A DNA stretch of 37,344 nucleotides from Fontimicrobium_A sp034506455. Its GTDB lineage: Bacteria; Zhuqueibacterota; Zhuqueibacteria; Residuimicrobiales; Krinioviventaceae. The stretch spans positions 1 to 37,344 of the forward strand of contig JAPDPN010000015.1 in NCBI GenBank assembly GCA_034506455.1, in the 5' to 3' direction. Of the stretch, positions 8,688 to 16,735 are shown piece by piece; within the stretch, counting starts at the first letter, position 1, and every line of letters starts with the position of its first letter. The position numbers and the translations under genes are program-made. The notes below the pieces were generated by a model. That model was not told where the DNA came from and did no database searches. It worked only from the letters and a program-made list of their open reading frames with translations.

Positions 8688-9716
8688 CTATTCTTCATAG
8701 CCTAATGGATTTTTCATCTGCCAGTTCCACATATCACGGCACATCTCTTCCAAAGTGCGCGAGGCCTTCCAATTGAGTTCCCGTTCCGCTTTTGATGGGT
8801 CGGCAAAGCAAATCGCCGCGTCGCCTGGACGCCTGCCGACGATTTCATAAGGGATTTTTTTGCCGCTGACCGCCTCGAAGGCACGCACGACCTCCAAAAC
8901 GGTATGCCCTTTCCCAGTGCCCAGGTTGTAAATATAAAGCCCGCTTTGCTCGGCAATTTTCTCTAAAGCGCGCAAATGTCCCACCGCAAGATCAACCACG
9001 TGGATATAGTCGCGAACGCCGGTTCCGTCCTGAGTCGGGTAGTCATTGCCGAAAACTCTGAGCTTCGGTAATTTGCCGACTGCCACTTGGGCGATGAAGG
9101 GCATGAGGTTGTTCGGTATGCCTTGAGGATCTTCGCCGATTCTTCCGCTTGGATGAGAACCAACAGGATTAAAGTAGCGGAGAATTACGATTCGCCATTC
9201 AGAGTCTGAAGCGTATAAATCTTTCAAAATCTCCTCGATGAACAGCTTGGTTCGGCCGTAGGGATTAACAGCGCCAAGCGGGGAATCCTCGGTAATGGGT
9301 GAGGATTCAGGATTGCCATAGACGGTCGCCGAAGAACTGAAAACCAATCGCTTTACGCCGGTTTGCTGCATTATTTTCAATAAATTGAGCGTCCCTCCCA
9401 CATTGTTGCGGTAATATTCCAGAGGAATCTGTGTCGATTCCCCCACCGCTTTGTAGCCGGCAAAATGAATTACCGTATCAATGTGCTCCTTGGCAAAAAC
9501 CTCTTTGGTGCCGGCTTCGTCCGTCAAGTCGACTCGATAAAACTTGACGTCCTTGCCGGAAATTTCTTTAATTCTTTCAATTGCCGTCAATTTGCTGTTG
9601 GACAAGTTGTCGAGAATGATCACCTCATAATGACTTACCAACAATTCAACGCAGGTATGACTGCCGATAAATCCGGCGCCTCCGGTCACTAGAATTCTTT
9701 TGATTTCCTTATCCAC
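8688..9716 (-). CDS. galE: UDP-glucose 4-epimerase
   Basis: A 342-residue extended short-chain dehydrogenase/reductase that interconverts UDP-glucose and UDP-galactose with tightly bound NAD. TGGAGFIGSH (11-20) is the Rossmann glycine motif, DNLSNS follows at 36-41, FSSSATVYG (126-134) carries the catalytic Ser, and Tyr153/Lys157 in NPYGRTK form the YxxxK pair. HFAGYKAVGES and LRYFNPVGSHPSGRIGE are GalE-specific stretches. Length is normal. It lies 39 nt after mrfB in the same orientation. It may supply UDP-galactose for surface polysaccharide. Confidence 0.96.
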   Translation of the reverse strand: MDKEIKRILVTGGAGFIGSHTCVELLVSHYEVIILDNLSNSKLTAIERIKEISGKDVKFYRVDLTDEAGTKEVFAKEHIDTVIHFAGYKAVGESTQIPLEYYRNNVGGTLNLLKIMQQTGVKRLVFSSSATVYGNPESSPITEDSPLGAVNPYGRTKLFIEEILKDLYASDSEWRIVILRYFNPVGSHPSGRIGEDPQGIPNNLMPFIAQVAVGKLPKLRVFGNDYPTQDGTGVRDYIHVVDLAVGHLRALEKIAEQSGLYIYNLGTGKGHTVLEVVRAFEAVSGKKIPYEIVGRRPGDAAICFADPSKAERELNWKASRTLEEMCRDMWNWQMKNPLGYEE

Positions 9717-9755
9717 GATTTCTACCTTTTACTTGGGTCTCTTAAAAAGAATGCT

Positions 9756-10997
9756 TTACGAACTATATAGATTGATCTTTTTTCTTAGTCTCAGCTTTCG
9801 CCTTTCCCATTCGTAATCCCAAATAGCCTCAACCTGGTCGTTGCCCGCAAGCAACGAGCGCAATTCATACCGCTTTTCGACCTGAATCATCAGCTCAAGG
9901 GCTCTGCGATAATCTTTAGCTTTATGCTCGTAAAACTTGGCGAGTTCTATGCAGGCAATTTTAGCAAGCTGACGCGAGTTCAAAAGCTGTTCGAAAAGCA
10001 TATTGGACTCTTGAAACCGATTCATTCGCTTGAGCAAAAGAGCTTTTTCGAGCAACAAGCGTTCGCTCGCAGAGGAGGATTCGTTGATTGAAAGAGGATC
10101 TTCAGGCGAAAATCTTAAAGCTTCCTCCTCTTTCCCTACTTGACAATAGATTCTGAACAACCACACCGGATCGACATGGGAAAGATTCGTCTCCCGTTTC
10201 GAAACCCGGCCAAGATAGGCGGAAAGGGCGGCAAGACTCAGAATATCCTGGACATTATGACGCAAGACGGGTAAAATTTCTTGAAAATCCTGCGATCGGA
10301 GATAGTCAAAATACACATGCGGAATCGCCCAGCCGGGAATGTCATTGACGCGGTTATAGCGGAGGATGTTTGCCTCCACATCCGCCAATGCGCAGGAGGG
10401 CAGGCTCTTTTTCCATAATCTTCGCACCGGAATCAAGAGATCGACGTGCGGTAAAAGCTCTAAATCGAGAGTCTCTTTTCGATTCAAAAGCAATCGTGTT
10501 TTTAAGAGCGGCAGATCAAAGCTTTTTCCATTGAACGTAATAAGGCATTTTGCCGTTGCGATTTCAGCGGCAAAAGCCGCCAAGAGCAAATCCTCGTGGC
10601 AAAAATCGTTCATGAGATATTGCTTGACGACAAATTCATCGCCGTTAAGACGGCCGATGCCGATCAAGAAAACATACGTACCGGTCCCTCCGGCAAGGCC
10701 GGTGGTCTCCGTATCGACGAACAAGAGGTCTTGCGCCGTCAAGTTTTCGAATCCTTTAGCTCCGGCCATAAACGACAGGACATTTGAGTCGATCAACGCC
10801 AATTCTGACAGTTGCACGTTGCCGTAGAAAAAGCTTAGAGGATAGCTCTTATTCCGAATGAGGAGCTTGTTAGATTGCTTTTCAACAGGATCGATCGCGG
10901 GCTGCACCGGTCGGAATGAAACAACAGAAGTCGGATGTTGTTCGATGCCGGTTTTTGCAGAGCGCAGCTCGCGAAGTTTTTCCTTCAATGACTGCAT
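9756..10997 (-). CDS. mrfB: MrfB/YprB-like DEDDh exonuclease with TPR-like tail
   Basis: A 413-residue RNase H-fold exonuclease of the YprB family. Catalytic residues appear in order: Asp95 and Glu97 in FVDTETTGLAGGTGT, Asp161 in TFNGKSFDLPLL, and His247 with Asp251 in RHNVQDILSL. The C-terminal ~130 residues are helical and TPR-like. In Bacillus subtilis the homologue MrfB acts with the helicase MrfA to repair mitomycin C DNA damage independently of UvrA. The start codon lies inside the 3' end of the helicase gene (13-nt overlap), so the two are translationally coupled, matching the yprA-yprB pair. Family and partnership are well supported; the damage specificity here is inferred. Confidence 0.9.
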   Translation of the reverse strand: MQSLKEKLRELRSAKTGIEQHPTSVVSFRPVQPAIDPVEKQSNKLLIRNKSYPLSFFYGNVQLSELALIDSNVLSFMAGAKGFENLTAQDLLFVDTETTGLAGGTGTYVFLIGIGRLNGDEFVVKQYLMNDFCHEDLLLAAFAAEIATAKCLITFNGKSFDLPLLKTRLLLNRKETLDLELLPHVDLLIPVRRLWKKSLPSCALADVEANILRYNRVNDIPGWAIPHVYFDYLRSQDFQEILPVLRHNVQDILSLAALSAYLGRVSKRETNLSHVDPVWLFRIYCQVGKEEEALRFSPEDPLSINESSSASERLLLEKALLLKRMNRFQESNMLFEQLLNSRQLAKIACIELAKFYEHKAKDYRRALELMIQVEKRYELRSLLAGNDQVEAIWDYEWERRKLRLRKKINLYSS

Positions 10998-13318
10998 TGT
11001 CCCTCGTGTAAACGAACGACATGCTCTAGAATAATCCGTCCAGCGCTTTTGGCCTGCTCACCGGTTTCCAGGGGCGGACCTACGCAGGAAGGACAGCCGT
11101 TCCTGCAGTTGCAGGAACGCAGCAGATTCAAAGCGGCTGAGGCTGCAAGCGGAAAAATAGAAAAAAGCTTTTTGCTGAGTCCGATTCCGCCAGGATAATG
11201 ATCCCACAAATAGATCGTCGGTCTGCCGTTGTAGGGCGAACGAACCATCGGCAAAGCCGAAAAATCCTTGCGATCGCACATTAAGAAAATGGGAAGAATA
11301 TTCTGCAAAAGGTTCGCCGTTCCCTTTAGTCCTTCTCCGAGGCTATCCTGAGATTGAATTTCAGCGCCGATCAGCTCTTCCGGCAGACTATACCAAAATG
11401 CGGTGGTATGCAGCTCGATCTCGGGCAAATAAATTTTCGCCCAGCCGAGGTTTTCATGGGTGGCAAATTTTATTTTCTTGTACATGGTTGCGACGCTTGT
11501 AACGACCACCTCGCCGTGTCCCAAAAGGTCTTGTTCAATTTGTTTCTCTTCAAACACGTCGATGACCTTCAGGTCGCTTTTAAGCTGCGCGTCTGTATAA
11601 TGATCGACGCGAACTTCGTGAACATAGGCTTTGCGCCTTTCCCAATCCAGTTTGTCGACGTGAAATTGTCGACCTTCATGCAGATAGATGGCGTCATCGT
11701 GAACCATGAGAGGTGCAGCAAACAGATCGATTTCGCCGATAACCCTTTCTTTGGCGTGGGTGGTGTCGATGATCACGATATTTTCTTCGGCTGCGCTGCG
11801 CAGGCTTACGGCTTCCGCGGGATAAGACTCGGCCGTCCAATGCCATCGGTCGTCAGAACGGTGCAGAACGCGTTCTTCTTCGAGATACTCCAACACCTCT
11901 TGCGTGGCGTCGATCCCCCCTTCTCCATCGAACCGACTGCCGAACCGCTCTCCGACGTGAAAGGGAAGTTCGAAAGCGGCACATTTGATGTGGCTCAAAA
12001 GGATTGACAAATTGTTCGGGTCGACGATGGCCGCCTCAGGTGATCCTTCCCAAAAAAATTCCGGATGTTCGGCGATATACTGTTCCAGAGGTGCCGAAGA
12101 CAATACGAGAACGGCTGCGGATGTTTCCAGCCTCCTCCCTGCTCTGCCTGCCTGCTGGAGCGCGCCGGCGATGGTGCCGGGATACCCGGCAATAACGGCG
12201 ACTTGGAGACTCCCGACATCGATTCCTAATTCGAGGGCATTGGTGCTCACCACGCCGATCACCTCACCGGCTTTGAGACCGCGCTCGATTTCGCGGCGCT
12301 CGAGCGGCAGGTAGCCGCCGCGGTAGCCGCGTATGAGCGAAGCCGGCTTTTTGGCTTTTTTCATTCCTTCGCGCAAATAAGTAAGCAGAATTTCGACATT
12401 TAATCGGCTCCTGGCGAACACAACGGTCTGGATCTGATTGGTGATGAACTGAAGGCTGATCCGTTCGCTCTCGCGAAGGTAGGATTTGCGTAAGCCCAGG
12501 TCTTTGTTGATGACGGGCGGGTTATAGAGGATAATGTGTTTTTCACCGCGCGGCGCCCCGTTTTTATCGATGAGAATGACCGGCTCGCCGATGAGTGTTT
12601 CGGCAAGTTCTTTGGGATTGGCGATCGTGGCAGAGCAACAGATAAATTGCGGAGAGACGTTATAGAATCGGCAAATGCGCTTTAAGCGGCGGATGACATT
12701 GGCAAAGTGACTCCCGAAAACTCCTCGATAGTGATGGATTTCGTCGATCACCACATAACGCAAATTTTCGAATAATTTGATCCATTGGGTATGATGCGGC
12801 AAGATGCCGGTATGCAGCATATCAGGATTGGTAACCACAATGTGGCCGCTGCTTTTGATCGTTCTGCGAATAGAAACCGGCGTATCACCGTCGAACGTGT
12901 ATGTTTTAATGGCAAAAGGCACGCTTTCATGTAGAGGTTCGATCATCGCATGCAGTTCGCCCACCTGATCCTGTGAAAGCGCCTTGGTCGGAAAAAGATA
13001 AAGGGCGCGCGCCGCACCGTCTTTGATGATTTGATCAAGGATGGGCAGATTATAGCATAATGTTTTACCCGATGCCGTCGGTGTGACGATCACGACATTG
13101 CGCCCCCTGGTGATTTCTTGATAGGCCTCGGCTTGATGTGAATAAAGTTTATTGATGCCGCGCTTTTTCAAGCCGTCGGCAAGCGCCGGATGAAGGCCGT
13201 CGGGAAACTCGACATAATTTCCCGACTGCGGCGGCAGAACCTCCCACCGGGAGACGCCGGCCATAAACGAGGAATCGCGCCGAAGCCGATCCAATATTTG
13301 TTCAATGGTCAGTCTCAA
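10985..13318 (-). CDS. mrfA: MrfA/YprA-like DEAD/DEAH-box helicase with DUF1998 zinc domain
   Basis: A 777-residue superfamily 2 helicase. The Q-motif-like YSHQAEAY is near 59-66, Walker A TPTASGKT at 79-86, Walker B DEIH at 192-195, CCSAT (motif III) near 228, and the second RecA domain carries STNALELGIDVG and QQAGRAGRR. A C-terminal Cys cluster at 736, 738, 742 and 745 (CNCRNGCPSC) matches the zinc-binding DUF1998 region of MrfA. In B. subtilis MrfA unwinds DNA 3' to 5' and works with the exonuclease MrfB on mitomycin adducts. It overlaps mrfB by 13 nt and the upstream dikinase-like gene by 4 nt, so all three are one transcription unit. Confidence 0.93.
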   Translation of the reverse strand: MRLTIEQILDRLRRDSSFMAGVSRWEVLPPQSGNYVEFPDGLHPALADGLKKRGINKLYSHQAEAYQEITRGRNVVIVTPTASGKTLCYNLPILDQIIKDGAARALYLFPTKALSQDQVGELHAMIEPLHESVPFAIKTYTFDGDTPVSIRRTIKSSGHIVVTNPDMLHTGILPHHTQWIKLFENLRYVVIDEIHHYRGVFGSHFANVIRRLKRICRFYNVSPQFICCSATIANPKELAETLIGEPVILIDKNGAPRGEKHIILYNPPVINKDLGLRKSYLRESERISLQFITNQIQTVVFARSRLNVEILLTYLREGMKKAKKPASLIRGYRGGYLPLERREIERGLKAGEVIGVVSTNALELGIDVGSLQVAVIAGYPGTIAGALQQAGRAGRRLETSAAVLVLSSAPLEQYIAEHPEFFWEGSPEAAIVDPNNLSILLSHIKCAAFELPFHVGERFGSRFDGEGGIDATQEVLEYLEEERVLHRSDDRWHWTAESYPAEAVSLRSAAEENIVIIDTTHAKERVIGEIDLFAAPLMVHDDAIYLHEGRQFHVDKLDWERRKAYVHEVRVDHYTDAQLKSDLKVIDVFEEKQIEQDLLGHGEVVVTSVATMYKKIKFATHENLGWAKIYLPEIELHTTAFWYSLPEELIGAEIQSQDSLGEGLKGTANLLQNILPIFLMCDRKDFSALPMVRSPYNGRPTIYLWDHYPGGIGLSKKLFSIFPLAASAALNLLRSCNCRNGCPSCVGPPLETGEQAKSAGRIILEHVVRLHEGQCSH

Positions 13319-15678
13319 GATGGCTTTTTCAGGAGCTTAACAATGCCGTGTTGCCCGTCGATTGCAATCAGGTCGCCGGTTTTGATTATTCTTGTAACCT
13401 CGGGTATGCCGGTAACAGCCGGCAAATGAAATTCACGTGCGATAATGGCGGCATGAGAAAGCAGTCCGCCGTATTCGAGGACCAATCCGGAGATCTGCGC
13501 AAAAACAGGCGTCCAGCCGGGATCCACTGCCGGTGCCACGATAATTTCATTAGTATCCGCTGATAATGCTTCTTCGAACGTTTTGATAACCCGTGCTTTT
13601 CCGGTAACTGTCCCTGCGCTGACCCCAATTCCGAAAAGCACGTTATGGTCGGGAGCGCGGCATTCTAAATCTGCTTCCTTTACCTGCGTATTTATCGTAT
13701 TCCCAACCCAGATCTCGAATTCATTTTTTCGCTTTTGAACGGGAAAATCCAACGCGTCTCCTTTTACCGCAGCGCGAATTTCAGAATAATGAAGGAAAAA
13801 GATTTCTTGGGGACTATCAAGTACACCTTTGCTTTGAAGGATTCGGCCGATTTTCAAGGCCGATCTACGGCTAATATATAAAATTTTCTGCCACAAATCA
13901 CGCTGATTTTCTCGGCAGGAAACAAATTGGGCGGCGGCATTGTACACCATCTTGTAGATTGCTTTGAAAAGAAATGCCGCGACGCCGTATTTAATTTCAA
14001 GCAATTTTTGCAAAGATTTTAATAACTTATTGTGCCGCAAATAGATTTCTTTATTTTTCTCTTTAAGCAATTTAAGAGGAGCATCGGTCCGCAACTTTTT
14101 AATGGCATAAATCGACTCACTCCATGTCGGCAAAGAGAAATCCAGGCTTTGACTTCGGTGGCCATAGCAATTGATAAATTTTTGCACCTCGTACTTATTT
14201 TCAACATCGAGGGCATCGAGAGCCGTTTCGGCTTGAACCGAGGCGTTGCCCGGCAAGCCGCTGAGTAAATCCTGCACCAGGTTTCCTCTTTGGAGGGTCT
14301 TTTGCAAAAAGTGATAAAGCAATTCTGCGAAAAGATCGGCAAACGTTATGCTCCAGCGATGGATGCTGAGGAAATGATCCGACAGACGATGCGTTGATTC
14401 CAAGATGTCGCACAGCTTTTCCAGATCCGCCTGTTCGAGTTGTTCATTCAATCGCATTATTTGTTTTTCGCAGGCGCGGGAAAAACGGCGCCATTGTCCG
14501 AGATTGAGCCAGGGAATCCATTGGGGGTCTTGAATCAGCAATCTGCTCACGATTGCCGGCAAAGAGCGGTAAATCAAATAAAGTTGTTTATGGTGTTGCG
14601 GAGAGAAGAACTGCCGCTTATCCGCAGGCAGCAGGCGGTAAGGAATAATTGAATAGAGAGCTCGGAAAGCGTCCAATCGGGCGTAAGGAACGCCCTCGAA
14701 TTGCGCAATCAGGGGTCTGCGTTTAAAGAGTTTTTCTTTTCCGAGATACCACAGCGGATCGGCCAGGGCGCGCCGACTGATAAGGGGAAAAAGAAACGAC
14801 CAGGCCAAAGGTGAAACGGGTCGATCGAATCGTTCGGCAAAAAAAAAGTTCGTCCACTCTCTTTTCTTTTGATCAAGGCGAATTTTGCTTTGCTGTAATA
14901 CGGTGATCGGCCTCGCCTGAAAAAGCCACAATCGATTGCGCGCGAACCCCCACTCGATATCCATCGGCTGATGAAAAAGCCGTTCCACGGTTGCACCGAG
15001 CTGAATGAGATCGTTTAATCTTTCAGGGTCGACGACAAGATCGGCATAGTCCCCCTCAATTTGATCGATAATTTGATGCGCCGATTTGTCGATAATAAAT
15101 TGCTTCGGAGATGTCCTTCCCGTGACCAAATTCGCACAAGGACCTCTGACTGCCTCAATGACCATAAGATCCTGATGACTGAGAGGATGCGAAGTGAACA
15201 ATACACCCGAAATTTCGGGCTCGATTTGTTGTTGAATGATGACTGCGGTTTCGGTAGACCGGCTCTCCCCTTTTACATGCCTGCTGTAGCTTTTAATCTT
15301 ATTCGAGGCTGCCGAGGACTTGACCGTGATGATGGCTTTAATCAGTTCCTTTTCATCAGACACGTCGAGAACGGATTCTAATTGTCCGGCAAGAGAGGAA
15401 TCCTGAGCATCCTCATAAGGCGCCGAGGAACGGACTGCAATTTTTCCTTGAGGAAATTGAATTCCCTGGGATTGAAAAATTTTTAAAAGTCGTTGTCGAA
15501 AAAGCCTGCGAACGGCTTCATTCTCAAACTCTAAAAAAGATTTTTTACTGATGACAACGAACGGCGGGACGTTGAAACCTTTCAAGTGCAAAAAGGCAAG
15601 ATGACTTGCCTTAAATCCGCAAAGAGACGGAGAGCGGGCAATTTTTTTATAAGAAATAATGAAATCTGGTCTCTTCAT
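13315..15678 (-). CDS. PEP synthase/rifampin-phosphotransferase-like dikinase
   Basis: A 787-residue three-part protein resembling RPH and PEP synthase. The N-terminal ATP-grasp part has CGFKASHLAFL (Lys23), VRSSAPYEDAQDSSLAGQ (Arg83) and WLFQARPIT (near 253). A long, helical, poorly conserved middle section (about 270-690) starts with RFDRPVSPLAWSF, reminiscent of the TPL segment of RPH proteins. The C-terminal swivelling domain carries GGLLSHAAIIAREFHLPAV with the phospho-carrier His742. The layout ATP-grasp, substrate domain, His domain fits RPH (867 aa) and not true PEP synthase, which has a C-terminal PEP/pyruvate TIM barrel that is absent here. Start: ATG 15678 (a GTG sits at 15681); neither has a clear ribosome-binding site. 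The stop overlaps mrfA by 4 nt. The substrate is unknown. Confidence 0.85.
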   Translation of the reverse strand: MKRPDFIISYKKIARSPSLCGFKASHLAFLHLKGFNVPPFVVISKKSFLEFENEAVRRLFRQRLLKIFQSQGIQFPQGKIAVRSSAPYEDAQDSSLAGQLESVLDVSDEKELIKAIITVKSSAASNKIKSYSRHVKGESRSTETAVIIQQQIEPEISGVLFTSHPLSHQDLMVIEAVRGPCANLVTGRTSPKQFIIDKSAHQIIDQIEGDYADLVVDPERLNDLIQLGATVERLFHQPMDIEWGFARNRLWLFQARPITVLQQSKIRLDQKKREWTNFFFAERFDRPVSPLAWSFLFPLISRRALADPLWYLGKEKLFKRRPLIAQFEGVPYARLDAFRALYSIIPYRLLPADKRQFFSPQHHKQLYLIYRSLPAIVSRLLIQDPQWIPWLNLGQWRRFSRACEKQIMRLNEQLEQADLEKLCDILESTHRLSDHFLSIHRWSITFADLFAELLYHFLQKTLQRGNLVQDLLSGLPGNASVQAETALDALDVENKYEVQKFINCYGHRSQSLDFSLPTWSESIYAIKKLRTDAPLKLLKEKNKEIYLRHNKLLKSLQKLLEIKYGVAAFLFKAIYKMVYNAAAQFVSCRENQRDLWQKILYISRRSALKIGRILQSKGVLDSPQEIFFLHYSEIRAAVKGDALDFPVQKRKNEFEIWVGNTINTQVKEADLECRAPDHNVLFGIGVSAGTVTGKARVIKTFEEALSADTNEIIVAPAVDPGWTPVFAQISGLVLEYGGLLSHAAIIAREFHLPAVTGIPEVTRIIKTGDLIAIDGQHGIVKLLKKPS

Positions 15679-15720
15679 CACGAGGTCGGGAAAGTGCGGA
15701 TATTCAGGTTCAGGATAAAA

Positions 15721-15758
15721 CTGCTTTAGGACAGCAGAGGAGTGCTGTCCTAAAGCAG
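15721..15758 (-). terminator. Intrinsic terminator of the surface operon
   Basis: A perfect 16-bp inverted repeat: CTGCTTTAGGACAGCA (15721-15736) and its exact complement at 15743-15758, with a 6-nt loop. On the - strand it begins 6 nt after the stop codon of the selenoprotein gene and is followed by TTTTATCC. It separates that operon from the dikinase-mrfA-mrfB unit, leaving only about 40 nt for a promoter of the latter. Confidence 0.85.
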
Positions 15759-15764
15759 AGCGGT

Positions 15765-16724
15765 TTATTCAGCAGAAATTTTGGCTTGTGCTTGTAGAAA
15801 CTCATCGACCAAGCGGGATAACTTGGGGTCATCGGCGATGGATTCATCCAAAGGATAACGAAACGTGTTATAGTTGAGGATCTTTTTACGATCATTCAAA
15901 GTTATCCGCAATTCGCCGAAATATTTACCCAGGCTGGGCGTGGTAACGATAATTGGGATTCTATTATTGCTCGGCTCGACTTTATAGTATTCGCCGCCGA
16001 CAATCACGATATCGATATTCGGAACTTTCGACAAAAGTTCCTGCAGGACTACATATCGGCCGTTGTATAATAGGATGATCAAATCGGCTTTGGCCATCTC
16101 GGCAACGACCTTTTGCGCGGCTTGAACCGGATCGCGACTGATCAGCTTCGACTCGCCGGCCTGCTCCTGATAGAGGCTTTCCCGTTCATCGCAAAGGCCG
16201 AATATTCCGACCGTCAACTTTTCAAAGGGCGGTGAGCCTTTTTGCGGATTTGCGCTTAACTTTTTAAGAACAAAGGGCTCCACAAAAGGCTTATCTTCCG
16301 GAAAATACCTGACATTTGCCGAAACGAACGTTAAACGGTATTTCTGCGACATATTCATCAGATATTTTCCGCCCAAATGAAAGTCTTTGACTGCCAAGTT
16401 AACGGCGTCATAGCCGAGCATGGACAGTCCTTTGAGCAGATATTCGCTTTGCAGAGCGGCATCAGGGCTAAAGCCCTTCATAAAGCCGCCGGCATCGACA
16501 GTCAGGTGAAAATCGCAGCTGTCTTGATGTTGAGTGATTAAGGTTGCTCTCCGAGCTAACCCGCCAAGCGGCTGCTTTCAGCCGCACGGCGTTAAATAAC
16601 CGGTGATGTCGTTTGAATGAAAGATCGTAAAAACTGCCGTATCACGATGCTCAGCTGATTTTGAAGAGCAGGCAAATGCAGCCAGCATCGAACCGATGAG
16701 AAAAAGATTACAAATCCATTTCAT
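15765..16724 (-). CDS. Putative selenoprotein: UshA-like lipoprotein with Pro-Cys-Gly-Sec motif
   Basis: A 319-residue reading frame containing one in-frame TGA at codon 49 (bases 16578-16580), read here as selenocysteine. Start: ATG at 16724, with AAGGA 8 nt upstream overlapping the previous stop. Residues 1-19 form a lipoprotein signal (basic start, hydrophobic core, ..AAFAC19SS). Then FHSNDITGYL, P46-C47-G48-U49, and GGLARRATLI (54-63). The rest follows the 5'-nucleotidase/UshA N-terminal domain pattern (LGYDAVNL, VSANVRYF, VGIFGL, DIVIVGG), but the metal ligands are gone: DxH is D39-I-T, NHE is V112-K-D, and the His of GGH is Glu245. The frame is uninterrupted for 270 codons after the TGA. 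TGA is a normal stop elsewhere here (for example prs-like and efp). It is 11 nt after the PorV-OmpA-AMIN gene. The alternative is a nonsense mutation or sequencing error; I consider Sec much likelier. Enzymatic function is unknown. Confidence 0.82.
16542..16580 (-). promoter_or_regulatory. SECIS-like element downstream of in-frame TGA
   Basis: On the - strand the TGA (16580-16578) is followed after 25 nt by an apical loop GGA (16552-16550). The loop closes a GCTC/GAGC stem (16556-16553 with 16549-16546), then one bulged A (16557), then a GGTT/AACC stem (16561-16558 with 16545-16542). This matches the bacterial SECIS plan known from E. coli fdhF: short apical stem, a single bulged base on the 5' side and a loop beginning GG. 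Spacing lies in the usual 16-37 nt range. The bulge is A rather than the U of fdhF. Confidence 0.65.
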
Positions 16725-16735
16725 AAATTCGTTCC

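Noticed and set aside
11354..12007. A 217-codon open frame on the + strand.
   Set aside because: It lies antisense within mrfA, whose helicase motifs are intact across it, and shows no ribosome-binding site or recognisable family.
15765..16481. Reading this stretch as a complete 238-residue gene or as the 3' part of a pseudogene.
   Set aside because: The frame continues upstream through only one TGA to a signal peptide and ribosome-binding site, there is no frameshift, and the sequence around the TGA is a conserved-looking motif with a SECIS-like hairpin.
16570..16583. GGCTG/CAGCC hairpin containing the TGA as the SECIS itself.
   Set aside because: Its 4-nt loop lies directly at the TGA, too close for SelB recognition; the hairpin at 16542-16561 has the expected distance and bulge.
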